In this document: positions 7,964-17,229 of the stretch, in pieces | Numbering within the stretch: the stretch's first letter is position 1 | Layout: every line of letters begins with the position of its first letter | NCBI RefSeq assembly: GCF_021272185.1 | Contig: NZ_JAJSEC010000003.1 | Location: forward strand, 370,626-434,625 | Origin: Roseivivax sp. GX 12232 | Lineage (GTDB): Bacteria > Pseudomonadota > Alphaproteobacteria > Rhodobacterales > Rhodobacteraceae | Direction: 5' to 3' | Length of the DNA stretch: 64,000 nt | Made by a program: the position numbers and the translations under genes | The notes under the pieces: model-generated | The model's database searches: none | Told to the model about the DNA's origin: nothing | What the model saw: only the letters and a program-made list of their open reading frames with translations

Positions 7964-9058
7964 ATGAACGTTCACACGCCGGAAATCGACCGCTCCCCCA
8001 GCCGCGAGGCCGCCGAGGAGGCCCTGGCGCTTCTGCGCCATTGGGCCGAGACCGCAGGCTCGGCGGAGGTCGAGGCGCTCGACCCGGCGATCTCCAAGCT
8101 GCTGCCCGATCCCGACAGCTATCCCGCCCTGGCGCGGACCTACGACCACGGCTTCGACGTGGACGCCGACTACAAGGCCGGGCTGCCGGACCTGCAGAAC
8201 GGCCCTTCCTCGCTGATCCGCGGCGCGCGCCGCGCGATCCAGCACGTCGGCATCTCCAACTTCCGCCTGCCGGTGAGCTTCCGCACCCGCGACAACGGCC
8301 CCCTGACGCTCGAGACCAGCGTGACCGGATCGGTCAGCCTCGAGGCCGACAAGAAGGGCATCAACATGTCGCGGATCATCCGCTCCTTCTACCGGCACGC
8401 CGAGAAGACCTTTTCCTTCGAGGTGATGGAAGCGGCGCTCGACGACTACAAGGCCGACCTCGAAAGCTTCGACGCGCGCATCAACATGCGCCTGCGCTTC
8501 CCGGTGACGGTGGAGAGCCTGCGCTCGGGGCTCGAGGGCTACCAGTATTACGACATCGCGCTGGAGCTGGTCGAGACCGACGGGGTGCGCCGCAAGATCA
8601 TGCATCTCGACTACGTCTATTCCTCGACCTGCCCCTGCTCGCTGGAGCTGTCCGAGCATGCCCGCCGCGAGCGCGGCGTGCTGGCGACGCCGCATTCGCA
8701 GCGCTCGGTGGCGCGCGTCTCGGTCGAGATGACCGGCGCGGAGTGCCTCTGGTTCGAGGACCTGATCGAGCTTTGCCGCGCGGCGGTGCCGACCGAGACC
8801 CAGGTCATGGTCAAGCGCGAGGACGAACAGGCCTTCGCGGAGCTGAACGCCGCCAACCCGATCTTCGTGGAGGACGCCGCCCGGCTTTTCGCCGAGCAGC
8901 TCCAGGAGGATCCGCGCATCGGCGATTTCCGGGTGGTGGCGAGCCACCAGGAGAGCCTGCACAGCCATGACGCCGTCTCGGTGCTGACCGAGGGGCCGCT
9001 CTTCGACCAGGACAGCCTCGACCCGCGGCTCTTCTCGACGCTCTTCCACGTCGGCTGA
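7964..9058 (+). CDS. folE2: GTP cyclohydrolase I type IB
   Basis: FolE2 (COG1469, 364 residues), which converts GTP to 7,8-dihydroneopterin triphosphate, the first step of folate synthesis. The diagnostic SSTCPCSLELSEHARRERG segment contains the catalytic Cys223, and the HxxH-like C-terminal region SHQESLHSHDA follows. The type IB enzyme can use metals other than zinc and often replaces FolE in bacteria. The ATG at 7964 has GGAG 8 nt upstream. No Zur-box-like palindrome was recognised in the 136-bp gap after metZ. It is probably a separate unit from metZ. Confidence 0.93.
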   Translation: MNVHTPEIDRSPSREAAEEALALLRHWAETAGSAEVEALDPAISKLLPDPDSYPALARTYDHGFDVDADYKAGLPDLQNGPSSLIRGARRAIQHVGISNFRLPVSFRTRDNGPLTLETSVTGSVSLEADKKGINMSRIIRSFYRHAEKTFSFEVMEAALDDYKADLESFDARINMRLRFPVTVESLRSGLEGYQYYDIALELVETDGVRRKIMHLDYVYSSTCPCSLELSEHARRERGVLATPHSQRSVARVSVEMTGAECLWFEDLIELCRAAVPTETQVMVKREDEQAFAELNAANPIFVEDAARLFAEQLQEDPRIGDFRVVASHQESLHSHDAVSVLTEGPLFDQDSLDPRLFSTLFHVG

Positions 9059-9071
9059 GGCCCACCGCGCG

Positions 9072-9098
9072 CCTGCCCCGGGCCCACCCCGGGGCAGG
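9072..9098 (+). terminator. Strong hairpin after folE2
   Basis: A perfect 11-bp stem CCTGCCCCGGG/CCCGGGGCAGG with a 5-nt loop, 13 nt after the folE2 stop. No U-run follows, so it may be a 3'-end-stabilising structure or a weak terminator. Confidence 0.5.
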
Positions 9099-9211
9099 GC
9101 ACCTCCGGCCCTAAATTCCAGCCCCCAATTCTGGCCCTGAGGCCACGCGCGCGCCTGCGCCCGCGCCCGCGTGCTTGACTTGGCTTCCGGGGCACGCCAA
9201 CGCTCGCCGTC

Positions 9212-10660
9212 ATGTTCGACCTGCGTCCCGTGGCCTATGTGATCGGCCTTCTCGTGACCTGCCTCGGCCTCACGATGCTCGTGCCGATGCTGGTCGACAT
9301 CGCAGAGGGGCGCGGGGCCTGGCCGGTCTTTGCCGAAAGCGCCATCATCACCACGCTTTCGGGCGGGTTCATCTCGCTGGCTTCGCAGAACGCGGTAAAG
9401 GACCGGCTGTCGCTGCAGCAGATCTTCCTGCTGACCACCGGCGTCTGGGTGGTGCTGCCGGTCTTCGGCGCCATTCCCTTCGTGCTGGGCGCCACCGAGG
9501 CGCGCTTTGTCGACGCCTTCTTCGAGGCCATGTCGGGGCTGACCACCACCGGATCGACCGTCTTCACCGGGCTCGACGAGCTGCCCAAGGGCATCCTGCT
9601 GTGGCGCGGGCTCCTGCAGTGGCTGGGTGGCATCGGCATCATCGTGGTCGCCATGGTCTTCCTGCCCGAGCTGCGCGTCGGCGGCATGCAGATCTTCCGC
9701 TCCGAGGCCTTCGACACCATGGGCAAGGTGCTGCCGCGCGCGGCGGAGATCTCGTCCTCGATCTCGTCGATCTACATCACCATCACGCTGATCTGCGCGC
9801 TGAGCTACATCGCCACCGGCATGTCGGTCTTCGACGCCACGGTGCATGCGCTCAGCACCGTCTCGACCGGGGGCTTTTCCAACTACGACGCCTCCTTCAG
9901 CACCTTCTCGGGCTCGGCGGAATACGTGTCGACGATCTTCATGGTGCTCGCGGCGCTGCCTTTCGTGCGCTACGTGCAGCTTATGAACGGCCAGGAGGCG
10001 GCGATCCTGCGCGACAGCCAGATCCGTGCCTTCCTGACGATCATTGCACTGCTGGTGGCGCTGGCGGCGGCGATCCTGGTCATGGGCTCGCAGCATCCGC
10101 CCGAACGCGCGCTGCGCCAGGCGCTGTTCAATATCGTCTCGATCATGACCGGCACCGGCTATGCTTCGGCGGATTACATGCAATGGGGCGCCTTCCTGGT
10201 GGCGATGTTCTTCTTCATCGGGCTGATCGGCGGCTGCGCGGGCTCCACCGCCTGTTCGATCAAGGTCTTCCGCTGGCAGCTGATGATGGCCTCGGTGCGC
10301 AGCCAGATGCGCCGCATCCGCGCCCCGCACGGGATCTTCACGCCGCGCTTCGAGGGGCGGCCCATCGGCGAGGACGTGCTCTCCTCGGTGGTGACCTTCT
10401 TCATGTTCTTCATCGTGACCCTGGGGGTCTTGGCGCTGGCGCTCAGCATGACCGGGCTCGATTTCATCACCTCGGTCTCCGGGGCGGCGACGGCGCTGGC
10501 CAACATCGGGCCGGGGCTCGGGCCGACGATCGGGCCCGCGGGCAGTTTCGCGCCGCTGAACGACACGGCGAAATGGGTGCTCTGCTTCGCGATGCTGATG
10601 GGGCGGCTCGAGCTGATGGCGGTGCTGGTGCTCTTCACGCCGCGGTTCTGGCGGGGATGA
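9212..10660 (+). CDS. trkH: TrkH-family potassium uptake protein
   Basis: A 482-residue integral membrane protein with about ten hydrophobic segments and four selectivity-filter-like loops: MSGLTTTGSTVF, HALSTVSTGGFSNYD, IMTGTGYASADY and ALANIGPGLGPTIGPAGSF. These are the P-loops of TrkH/KtrB cation channels, which import K+ together with cytoplasmic TrkA-type regulators (none is encoded here). The gene ends 6 bp before the mlaE-like gene on the same strand, so it may be cotranscribed with the Mla genes, although a functional link is not established. Confidence 0.92.
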   Translation: MFDLRPVAYVIGLLVTCLGLTMLVPMLVDIAEGRGAWPVFAESAIITTLSGGFISLASQNAVKDRLSLQQIFLLTTGVWVVLPVFGAIPFVLGATEARFVDAFFEAMSGLTTTGSTVFTGLDELPKGILLWRGLLQWLGGIGIIVVAMVFLPELRVGGMQIFRSEAFDTMGKVLPRAAEISSSISSIYITITLICALSYIATGMSVFDATVHALSTVSTGGFSNYDASFSTFSGSAEYVSTIFMVLAALPFVRYVQLMNGQEAAILRDSQIRAFLTIIALLVALAAAILVMGSQHPPERALRQALFNIVSIMTGTGYASADYMQWGAFLVAMFFFIGLIGGCAGSTACSIKVFRWQLMMASVRSQMRRIRAPHGIFTPRFEGRPIGEDVLSSVVTFFMFFIVTLGVLALALSMTGLDFITSVSGAATALANIGPGLGPTIGPAGSFAPLNDTAKWVLCFAMLMGRLELMAVLVLFTPRFWRG

Positions 10661-10666
10661 GCGATC

Positions 10667-11812
10667 ATGTCTGAGCCCGAAGAAAGCGCCGCGCCGCTGC
10701 GCATCACCAGCGCCGAGACCGGCGAGACCCGCGCGCTCGAGATCGCCGGGCGGCTGACCGTCTTCGAGGTCACCGAGGCCGAGGACCGGCTGGCCGCGCT
10801 GCCCGCCGACCGCGACATCGCCGCCGATCTGTCCGGGCTGACGCGCTTCGACACGGCGGGGGCCTGGCTGATCGCCCGGCTGCGCCAGCGTATCGAGGCG
10901 GCGGGGCAGAGCTTCCGCATCGCCGCTGCGCCCGCGGATTTCGAGGCGCTGATCGCCCGGGTCTCGGGGCTCGCGGCCCCCGCCGAGCCCGCCGCGCCTG
11001 CGCCTCGGCGCGGGCCGCTCGATCGGCTCGCCGATCTCGGCGAAGGCGTCTACCGCGCGGGCCAGGGCGCGGGCGTCTTCCTCGGCGTCTTCGGGCTCTT
11101 CCTCGCCCGGCTTGGCCGCGCGCTCCGCCATCCCGGCGAGTTCCGCCTGACCGCGCTGGTCTCGCACTGCGAGGACGTGGGCCTGCGCGCGGTGCCGATC
11201 GTCAGCCTCCTGTCCTTCCTGATCGGCGTGGTGCTGGCCTTCCAGGGCGCGACGCAACTGCGCCAGTTCGGCGCCGAGGTCTTCGTGGTCGACCTGATCT
11301 CGATCTCGATCCTGCGCGAGTTGGGCATCCTGCTGACCTCGATCATCGTGGCGGGCCGCACCGCCTCGGCCTTCACCGCGGCGATCGGCTCGATGAAGAT
11401 GCGCGAGGAGATCGACGCCATGCGTACGCTTGGCATCGACCCGGCCATGGCGCTTTTCGTGCCGCGCATCCTGGCGCTGATCCTGATGCTGCCAATCCTG
11501 GGGCTGGTGGCCAATGTCATGGGGCTTCTGGGTGGCGGGATCATGTCGCTTCTTGTGCTCGACATCTCGCCGGCGATGTTCCTCACCCGGCTCTCCGAGG
11601 GCACCGACATCGCCAATGTGCTGATCGGCCTGTCGAAGGCGCCGGTCTTCGCGGTGATCATCGGGGTCGTGGGCTGCAACGCGGGAATGCGCGTCGGCTC
11701 CAACGCCGAGAGCCTCGGCCGGCAGACCTCCAAGGCGGTGGTCCAGGCGATCTTCGCGGTGATCGTGGCCGATGCGATCTTCTCGATCTTCTTCGCCGAG
11801 CTGGGGGTCTGA
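10667..11812 (+). CDS. mlaE: MlaE-type ABC permease with N-terminal STAS domain
   Basis: 381 residues. Residues about 10-100 form a STAS-like domain (LEIAGRLTVFEV, DLSGLTRFDTAGAWLI), and about 130-380 form an MlaE permease with the conserved AFTAAIGSMKMREEIDAMRTLGIDP segment. In Mla systems a STAS protein is usually separate (MlaB); here it is fused to the permease. With the MlaF, MlaD and lipoprotein genes downstream this makes a complete MCE-type transporter moving phospholipids or other lipids between inner and outer membranes. Confidence 0.92.
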   Translation: MSEPEESAAPLRITSAETGETRALEIAGRLTVFEVTEAEDRLAALPADRDIAADLSGLTRFDTAGAWLIARLRQRIEAAGQSFRIAAAPADFEALIARVSGLAAPAEPAAPAPRRGPLDRLADLGEGVYRAGQGAGVFLGVFGLFLARLGRALRHPGEFRLTALVSHCEDVGLRAVPIVSLLSFLIGVVLAFQGATQLRQFGAEVFVVDLISISILRELGILLTSIIVAGRTASAFTAAIGSMKMREEIDAMRTLGIDPAMALFVPRILALILMLPILGLVANVMGLLGGGIMSLLVLDISPAMFLTRLSEGTDIANVLIGLSKAPVFAVIIGVVGCNAGMRVGSNAESLGRQTSKAVVQAIFAVIVADAIFSIFFAELGV

Positions 11813-11814
11813 GC

Positions 11815-12582
11815 ATGGCGGCAGATCCGGTCATCCGCCTCAGAGGCATCGACAACCGCTTCGGCACGCAGGTGGTGCACGAGGGGCTCGACCTCGAGGT
11901 CTCGCGCGGCGAGATCCTGGGCGTCGTCGGCGGCTCGGGCACCGGCAAGTCGGTGCTGCTGAAGACCATCGTCGGGCTGAAGCCGCCCAACGCCGGGCGG
12001 ATCGAGGTCCTGGGCCGCGACCTGACCTCGGGCGATCCCGCCGCCCGCGCCGCGGTCGAGGACCGCTGGGGCGTGATGTTCCAGGACGGGGCGCTCTTCT
12101 CCTCGCTGACGGTGCGCGAGAACGTCGAGGTGCCGCTCGGCCACGTGCCCGACCTCGCGCCCGCGACGCGGCGTGCGCTGGCGCAGCTCAAGGTCGAGAT
12201 GGTGGGCCTGCCGGCCTCGGCGGGCGACAAGTATCCCTCCGAGCTCTCGGGGGGCATGCGCAAGCGCGCGGGCCTTGCCCGGGCCCTGGCGCTCGACCCC
12301 GAGATCGTCTTTCTCGACGAGCCGACGGCGGGGCTCGACCCGATCGGCGCGGCCCAGTTCGACCAGCTGATCCATGGACTTAGCCGGGCGCTGGGGCTAA
12401 CGGTGTTCCTGGTCACACATGATCTCGACACGCTTTACGCGGTCTGCGACCGTGTCGCCGTCTTGGCCGAAAGGCGCGTTCTTGTCACCGGCACGATAGA
12501 GGAGATGGCCCGCGTGGATCATCCTTGGGTGCATGATTACTTCCACGGCCCGCGCGCCCGCGCGGCGCGGCACGAAGGCTAG
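11815..12582 (+). CDS. mlaF: MlaF-type ABC transporter ATPase
   Basis: 255 residues. Walker A GGSGTGKS at 39-46, Q-loop MFQDGALFSSLTV, signature LSGGMRKRAGLARAL, Walker B EIVFLDEPTAGLDP and switch His in LVTHDLDT. The start lies 2 bp after the mlaE stop. It would energise lipid transfer by MlaE together with the membrane-anchored MCE protein encoded next. Confidence 0.94.
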   Translation: MAADPVIRLRGIDNRFGTQVVHEGLDLEVSRGEILGVVGGSGTGKSVLLKTIVGLKPPNAGRIEVLGRDLTSGDPAARAAVEDRWGVMFQDGALFSSLTVRENVEVPLGHVPDLAPATRRALAQLKVEMVGLPASAGDKYPSELSGGMRKRAGLARALALDPEIVFLDEPTAGLDPIGAAQFDQLIHGLSRALGLTVFLVTHDLDTLYAVCDRVAVLAERRVLVTGTIEEMARVDHPWVHDYFHGPRARAARHEG

Positions 12583-12591
12583 GGCAAGGCC

Positions 12592-14331
12592 ATGGAGACG
12601 CGCGCGAATTTCATCCTGATCGGGGCCTTCACGCTCCTGGGTTTCCTGGGGCTTCTGGGCTTCGTTTTGTGGTTCGCGGGCGTCGAGCTTGACGAGCAAT
12701 ACGCCTATTACGACGTGGATTTCACCTCGGTCTCGGGCCTGTCGAACGCCGCCGACGTGCGCTTCGCGGGGCTGCCGGTGGGCCGGGTGGTCGACATCGG
12801 GCTCTCGCCCGAGGGCGACGGCACGGTCCGGGTCCGGCTCGAGGTCGGCGCCGAGACGCCGGTGCGCACCGACAGCGAGGCCACGGTCGAGGCGCAGGGG
12901 GTCACCGGGGTCTCCTACGTGGGCATCAGCCCCGGCACGCCCGAGGCGCCGCGGCTCTCCGCCGTCGCCGAGACCGCGATCCCCGAGATCCCGGCGGGCA
13001 CCTCGGTTCTGCAGTCGCTCTCCGAGGATGCGCCCGAGCTGCTCTCCGAGGCGCTGGAGGTCGTGCAGGACCTCAACGCGATGATGAGCAATCAGAACCG
13101 CGAGCGCATCGACCGCATCCTCGGCAATGTCGCCGATGCCTCGGACAGTTTCTCCGAGGTGCTGGAAAGCTTCTCCAGCGTGACCGAGGAAGTGTCGGAT
13201 TTCTCCGAGCAGATCGACCGTTTCAACACCACGCTCGAGACCCTCTCGGACGACCTCTCCACGGTGCTGGCCACCGCCGACACGACGCTTCTGACCGTCG
13301 ATGCGCTGGCCCGCGACGGGCAGGAGCTGCTCGAGCGGGGGCAGGGCACGCTCGAGGCCACGACGCGGACCATCGACAGCGCCCGGGGCTATCTCTCGAA
13401 CGACCTGCCGGCGCTGACCATCGAGCTGCAGGGCGGCATCGCGGACCTCCGCCGCGAGCTTCTGGCGCTGACCGGCGAGGCCTCGAACACGCTGGCGACC
13501 ATCGACGCGGCGGGCTCCGTCGCGCAGCAGCGCTTCGAAGAGGCCGCCCCGCTGATCGAGGAGACCCGCACCCTGATCGACAGCCTCGAGGTGGCCTCGG
13601 AGTCGATCTACGAGACCTCCGAGGACCTCGACCTGCTGTTCGAGACCGACGGCCAATGGCTGATCGACGAGATGCGCGCCGTGGTCGCCGACACCGCCGA
13701 GGTGATCGAGATCGTCTCGGGCGTGGCGCAGGACGACCTGCCCGTGGTCATCGAGGACGTGCGCGGCGCCACCGCCACTGCCCGCCGGGTGATCGAGGAG
13801 GTCGGCGCCGATGTGACCCGCACCTCGGAGAACGTGGCCGGGCTGACCGACGAGGCGCAGACCGCCATCGTCACCGCCACCGAGACCTTCGCCAAGGCCA
13901 ACGGCACGCTCGATGCGGTCAACGAGGCGCTGGTCACCGGCAACCGCACGCTCAGCGCCGCCGAACGCGCCTTCAGCGGTGCCGACCGGGTGATCAACAC
14001 CGAGGTCGCGGCGATCACCGAGGACCTGCGCGGCGCCATCGCCAGCTTCGACGCGGCCATCGCCGAGGTCTCCGAGGACATCCCCGCGCTCAGCCAGGAC
14101 CTGCGCGACGCCGCCGCCGTGGCCGAGGAGACCTTCCGCGAGGTGCAGGCCCTGGTGCGCCGCACCGGCACGCCGGTCGCCGCCTTCGCCAGCGAAGGGC
14201 TGCCGCAGTTCTCGGCGCTGGCCTCCGAGACCCGCAAGCTGATCCGCAACCTCGACACGCTGACGCGCCAGCTCAGCCGCGATCCGGCGCGGCTCCTGCT
14301 GGACCGCGACACGCCCGAATTCCGCCGATAG
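12592..14331 (+). CDS. mlaD: MlaD/MCE-family protein with long helical tail
   Basis: 579 residues. One N-terminal membrane helix (about 6-26), then a single MCE domain (about 35-120: VSGLSNAADVRFAGLPVGRVVDI), then some 430 residues of heptad-like, Ser/Thr/Glu-rich helix with repeated patterns such as TLETLSDDLSTVLATADTTLL. E. coli MlaD is under 200 residues; the long tail resembles MCE proteins that extend across the periplasm as a helical tube. It sits 9 bp after mlaF. Its C-terminus ends near the start of the lipoprotein gene, with which it would form the periplasmic path for lipids. Confidence 0.9.
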   Translation: METRANFILIGAFTLLGFLGLLGFVLWFAGVELDEQYAYYDVDFTSVSGLSNAADVRFAGLPVGRVVDIGLSPEGDGTVRVRLEVGAETPVRTDSEATVEAQGVTGVSYVGISPGTPEAPRLSAVAETAIPEIPAGTSVLQSLSEDAPELLSEALEVVQDLNAMMSNQNRERIDRILGNVADASDSFSEVLESFSSVTEEVSDFSEQIDRFNTTLETLSDDLSTVLATADTTLLTVDALARDGQELLERGQGTLEATTRTIDSARGYLSNDLPALTIELQGGIADLRRELLALTGEASNTLATIDAAGSVAQQRFEEAAPLIEETRTLIDSLEVASESIYETSEDLDLLFETDGQWLIDEMRAVVADTAEVIEIVSGVAQDDLPVVIEDVRGATATARRVIEEVGADVTRTSENVAGLTDEAQTAIVTATETFAKANGTLDAVNEALVTGNRTLSAAERAFSGADRVINTEVAAITEDLRGAIASFDAAIAEVSEDIPALSQDLRDAAAVAEETFREVQALVRRTGTPVAAFASEGLPQFSALASETRKLIRNLDTLTRQLSRDPARLLLDRDTPEFRR

Positions 14332-14339
14332 GTGCGCCC

Positions 14340-14948
14340 ATGCCGTCTTTCCGCCTGCTCCCCCTCGCCGCGCCGCTCCTCCTGTCGGCCTGTTCGGCGC
14401 TCTCGGCCCTGTCGGATGCCACGCAGGAGCTGGCGGTCTTCGAGCTGCGCGCGCCTTCGGGGCTGCCCGAGGCGGCGCAGGCGCGGCGGCTCGACGTGAT
14501 CGTCGAGGAGCCCAGCACCACCGGCGCGCTGCTGACCGACCGGATCATGATCCGTCCCTCCGAGCTCGAGGCGCAATACCTGCCCGGCGCGCGCTGGGGC
14601 GAGGAGGTGCCGGTCATGGTGCAGTCGCTCATGGTGCGCAGCCTGCAGGCGACGGGCGGCTTCGCCTATGTCGGGCGCGAGCCGCTGGGGCTTTCGGGCG
14701 ACGTGGCGGTGGTCAGCGACGTGATCGACTTCCAGGCCCGCGACCTGGGCGATGCGGCCGAGGTCACGCTGAGGGTCTCGGTGCAGCTCGTGCGCGAGCG
14801 CGACGTGGCGATCCTGGCGAGCCGCACCTTCACGGCGGGCGCGGTCTCGGCCTCGCTGTCGAACGGCGACATCGTGGCGGCCTTCGACGCGGCTTCGGAC
14901 CAGCTCATGGGCGACTTCGCGGGCTGGGTGCTGGACGGGCTGCGTTAA
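14340..14948 (+). CDS. ABC-type transport auxiliary lipoprotein
   Basis: A 202-residue lipoprotein. A short signal peptide ends in the lipobox LLSAC (Cys18). The mature part begins with LAVFELRAP and includes the family-typical ...RIMIRPSELEAQYLPGARWGEEVPVMVQSLMVRSLQATGGFAYVGRE, the ABC_trans_aux (PqiC/YmbA-like) fold. It follows mlaD by 8 bp and is the last gene of the operon. It is likely the outer-membrane partner of the MCE complex. Confidence 0.85.
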   Translation: MPSFRLLPLAAPLLLSACSALSALSDATQELAVFELRAPSGLPEAAQARRLDVIVEEPSTTGALLTDRIMIRPSELEAQYLPGARWGEEVPVMVQSLMVRSLQATGGFAYVGREPLGLSGDVAVVSDVIDFQARDLGDAAEVTLRVSVQLVRERDVAILASRTFTAGAVSASLSNGDIVAAFDAASDQLMGDFAGWVLDGLR

Positions 14949-15080
14949 GGGCGAAACACCGCCCGCCGCGCCCGCGCCACGGTCCCGCCCAGAAATCGAC
15001 ACGAAGCCGCGCGCTTTCCGCCATGCCTGTGACCTAAGCCCGAGGCGGGCGGCCACCACGCGCCGCCGAAAGGTCAGAGC

Positions 15081-16133
15081 TTGAAAGACGTGAGCTTCAT
15101 CGGCGACCCGCAGAACGACGACGACGCCCGGATGCTGCGCATCCTGAGCGCGGCGGAACGGCATTTCGGCACCCCCGTGCGCGAGGTCGAGGCCCCGCCC
15201 GGCCCGCTGCCGAGCCGGCTCCTGCTGATCTTCGACGACCGCCGGGTGATCGCCACCGCGCGGCCCGCGGGCGAACACGCCGACATCGAATCGCGCCTTC
15301 TGGAAGCGCTCTCCGAAGTCACCGACCGCGCGCCGCGCTCGCTGGGGGTGACCGACGGGGTGCTGTTCCAGAGCGACCTCGGCCCCGACCGGCTCGACGG
15401 GATCATCGGCAGCGTGCCCCCGGGGCGCGAGGCGCTCCTGGCCGAAGAGGCGGTGCGGGCGCTCTCCGAGCTGCATGCCGCCGCGGGCGAGATCGCGCTC
15501 GACGAGATCCTGCCGCCGCCCGAGACCGGGCCCGAGCTTGCCGCCCGCCGGCTGCGCGCGGTCGAGGTGCTGGCCGCCCACGGCGGCACCGGGCGCTTCG
15601 ACATGGAGGCGGCGACCGCGGTCCTGGCCGAACCGGGCCACGCGCTGGTCAAGGGCGACTGCCGCCCGGTGAGCGCCACGCTCGGCCCCGACGGGCGGTT
15701 GCGCTGGTTCGACTTCGAGACCGCGGTGATCGGGCAGGCGGCGGCGGATTACGCGAGCCTGCTGAGCGATCCCGCCTGGCGGCTGCCGCCGGACCGGCTC
15801 TTTGCCATGGTGGCGGGGCTGGTGGCTTGGGAGGACGCGGATTTCCTCGATCACCTGGCGCTGCATTTGGTGGTGCAGGCGGCGGCGCGGCTGCGGTTCC
15901 TCGAAAGCGCGGCGCAGCGCGCCGGGCGCGGGGCCTCGGGGGCGGAGGCGGAGACCGCGGCGCGGCTGTCGGAAGTGGGCGCCCATGCCGCCGGGCAATC
16001 GGCGCTGACCCAGCCGCTGGCCACAGGCTTCAAGCGCGCCGCGCGGCATCACCGCAAGCGCCTGCGCGAGGCGGGCCAGCGCCAGGGCCCCGGCGCGCGG
16101 AGCGCTAGGGGCGGGGCGCGGCCGCCGGGCTAG
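15081..16133 (+). CDS. Aminoglycoside phosphotransferase-fold kinase, substrate unknown
   Basis: 350 residues. The APH/choline-kinase catalytic loop is recognisable but altered (HALVKGDCRPVSATL at about 190-205, where the usual motif is HGDxxxxN), followed by the metal-binding WFDFETAVIG. A glycine-rich loop is not obvious. The C-terminus is basic (FKRAARHHRKRLREAGQRQ). The start is a TTG at 15081 with AAAGG about 7 nt upstream; a GTG at 15090 is the alternative. Its stop overlaps that of the convergent gap gene through a shared CTAG. Nothing nearby identifies a substrate, so I do not call it a resistance gene. Confidence 0.6.
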   Translation: MKDVSFIGDPQNDDDARMLRILSAAERHFGTPVREVEAPPGPLPSRLLLIFDDRRVIATARPAGEHADIESRLLEALSEVTDRAPRSLGVTDGVLFQSDLGPDRLDGIIGSVPPGREALLAEEAVRALSELHAAAGEIALDEILPPPETGPELAARRLRAVEVLAAHGGTGRFDMEAATAVLAEPGHALVKGDCRPVSATLGPDGRLRWFDFETAVIGQAAADYASLLSDPAWRLPPDRLFAMVAGLVAWEDADFLDHLALHLVVQAAARLRFLESAAQRAGRGASGAEAETAARLSEVGAHAAGQSALTQPLATGFKRAARHHRKRLREAGQRQGPGARSARGGARPPG

Positions 16134-17125
16134 GCGCCCTCGTGCCGCGCGGCCATGCGCCGGGCCATGTCGAGCATCCGCGCCGAGAAGCCCCATTCGT
16201 TGTCATACCAGCCGAAGACCCGGAGCTGCCGCTCGCCGACGGCCATGGCCTCGCGCGGGACCAGCACCAGGCTTTCCGGCCTGGCGCGCATGTCGACCGA
16301 GACGCAGGGGTCTTCGGAGACGCCCAGCACCGGGCTCGCCTCGGCCAAGGCCCGGACCGCGTCCGCGGCGTCGCCGCCGAAGGGCCGGTCGAGCTGCACC
16401 ACAAGGTCCACTGCCGAGACCGAGAGCGAGGGCACCCGCACCGCCGCGCCGGTGACCCGCCCGGCGAGCCCCGGCAGCACGTGGTCGATCAGCTTGGCCG
16501 CCGAGGTTGTGGTCGGCACCATGGAGACCGCCGCTGCCCGCGAGCGCTCAAACGGCCCGCGCGGCTTGTCGACGCTGGGCTGGCTGCCGGTGTAGCAATG
16601 CACCGTCGTCATATGCCCGCTGACCACCCCATGCGCGTCGTCGAGCGCCTTCAGAAGCGGCGCCAGCGCGTTGGTCGTGCAGGAGGCGTTCGACACGATG
16701 CGCGCATCGCCCAGCGTCGCGTCGTTGGCCCCCAGGACCACGGTGCATTCGGCCTCGAGGCAGGGGCCGGAGATCAGCACGTCGCGCGCGCCCGCCGCGC
16801 GGCCCGCCTCGGCGGCGGCGCGGGTGCCCTCCATGCCGGTGCAGTCCAGCAGCACGTCGACCTTGTCGAGCGCCAGCCGCGCGGGCGCCGCCTCGCTGGA
16901 GAAGGCAATGCTGCGCCCGCCCACCTCGAGCGCGTCGCCGGTGGCGCGCACCGGGGCGGGGTAGGGGCCGTAGACGCTGTCGTATTGGAACAGATAGGCG
17001 CAGTCCGCGCGCGGGGCGATGTCGTTCAGCAGCACCACCTCGATGTCGGCATGCGCCGGGTCGCTCAGGATCTGGCGCAGGATCGTCCGCCCGATCCGTC
17101 CGAAGCCGTTGATCGCTATCCGCAT
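16130..17125 (-). CDS. gap: Type I glyceraldehyde-3-phosphate dehydrogenase
   Basis: 331 residues, the usual length. The N-terminal Rossmann motif is INGFGRIGR, and the catalytic nucleophile is Cys149 in SNASCTTNALAP with the partner His in TVHCYTGSQ. The C-terminus carries WYDNEWGFSARMLD. It catalyses NAD(P)-dependent oxidation of glyceraldehyde 3-phosphate in glycolysis/gluconeogenesis. The sequence is somewhat divergent from the commonest GapA (for example LNDIAPRADCAYLFQYDSVYGPYPAPV), so it may be a second paralogue. It is convergent with the APH-like gene and no glycolytic neighbours are present. Confidence 0.92.
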   Translation of the reverse strand: MRIAINGFGRIGRTILRQILSDPAHADIEVVLLNDIAPRADCAYLFQYDSVYGPYPAPVRATGDALEVGGRSIAFSSEAAPARLALDKVDVLLDCTGMEGTRAAAEAGRAAGARDVLISGPCLEAECTVVLGANDATLGDARIVSNASCTTNALAPLLKALDDAHGVVSGHMTTVHCYTGSQPSVDKPRGPFERSRAAAVSMVPTTTSAAKLIDHVLPGLAGRVTGAAVRVPSLSVSAVDLVVQLDRPFGGDAADAVRALAEASPVLGVSEDPCVSVDMRARPESLVLVPREAMAVGERQLRVFGWYDNEWGFSARMLDMARRMAARHEGA

Positions 17126-17229
17126 GAGGAACCTCCCGCACCAAGTGAAAACCGCGCGCTCCTTTGAAAAAGGCGCGCGCGGCGGTGGAGTTCAAGCAGG
17201 GAATTGTATGCGCACAAAGGCGCGCGGGG

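Noticed and set aside
15081..16133. Aminoglycoside resistance gene.
   Set aside because: Only the general kinase fold is recognisable and the catalytic loop is altered. There is no mobile context, so resistance cannot be claimed.
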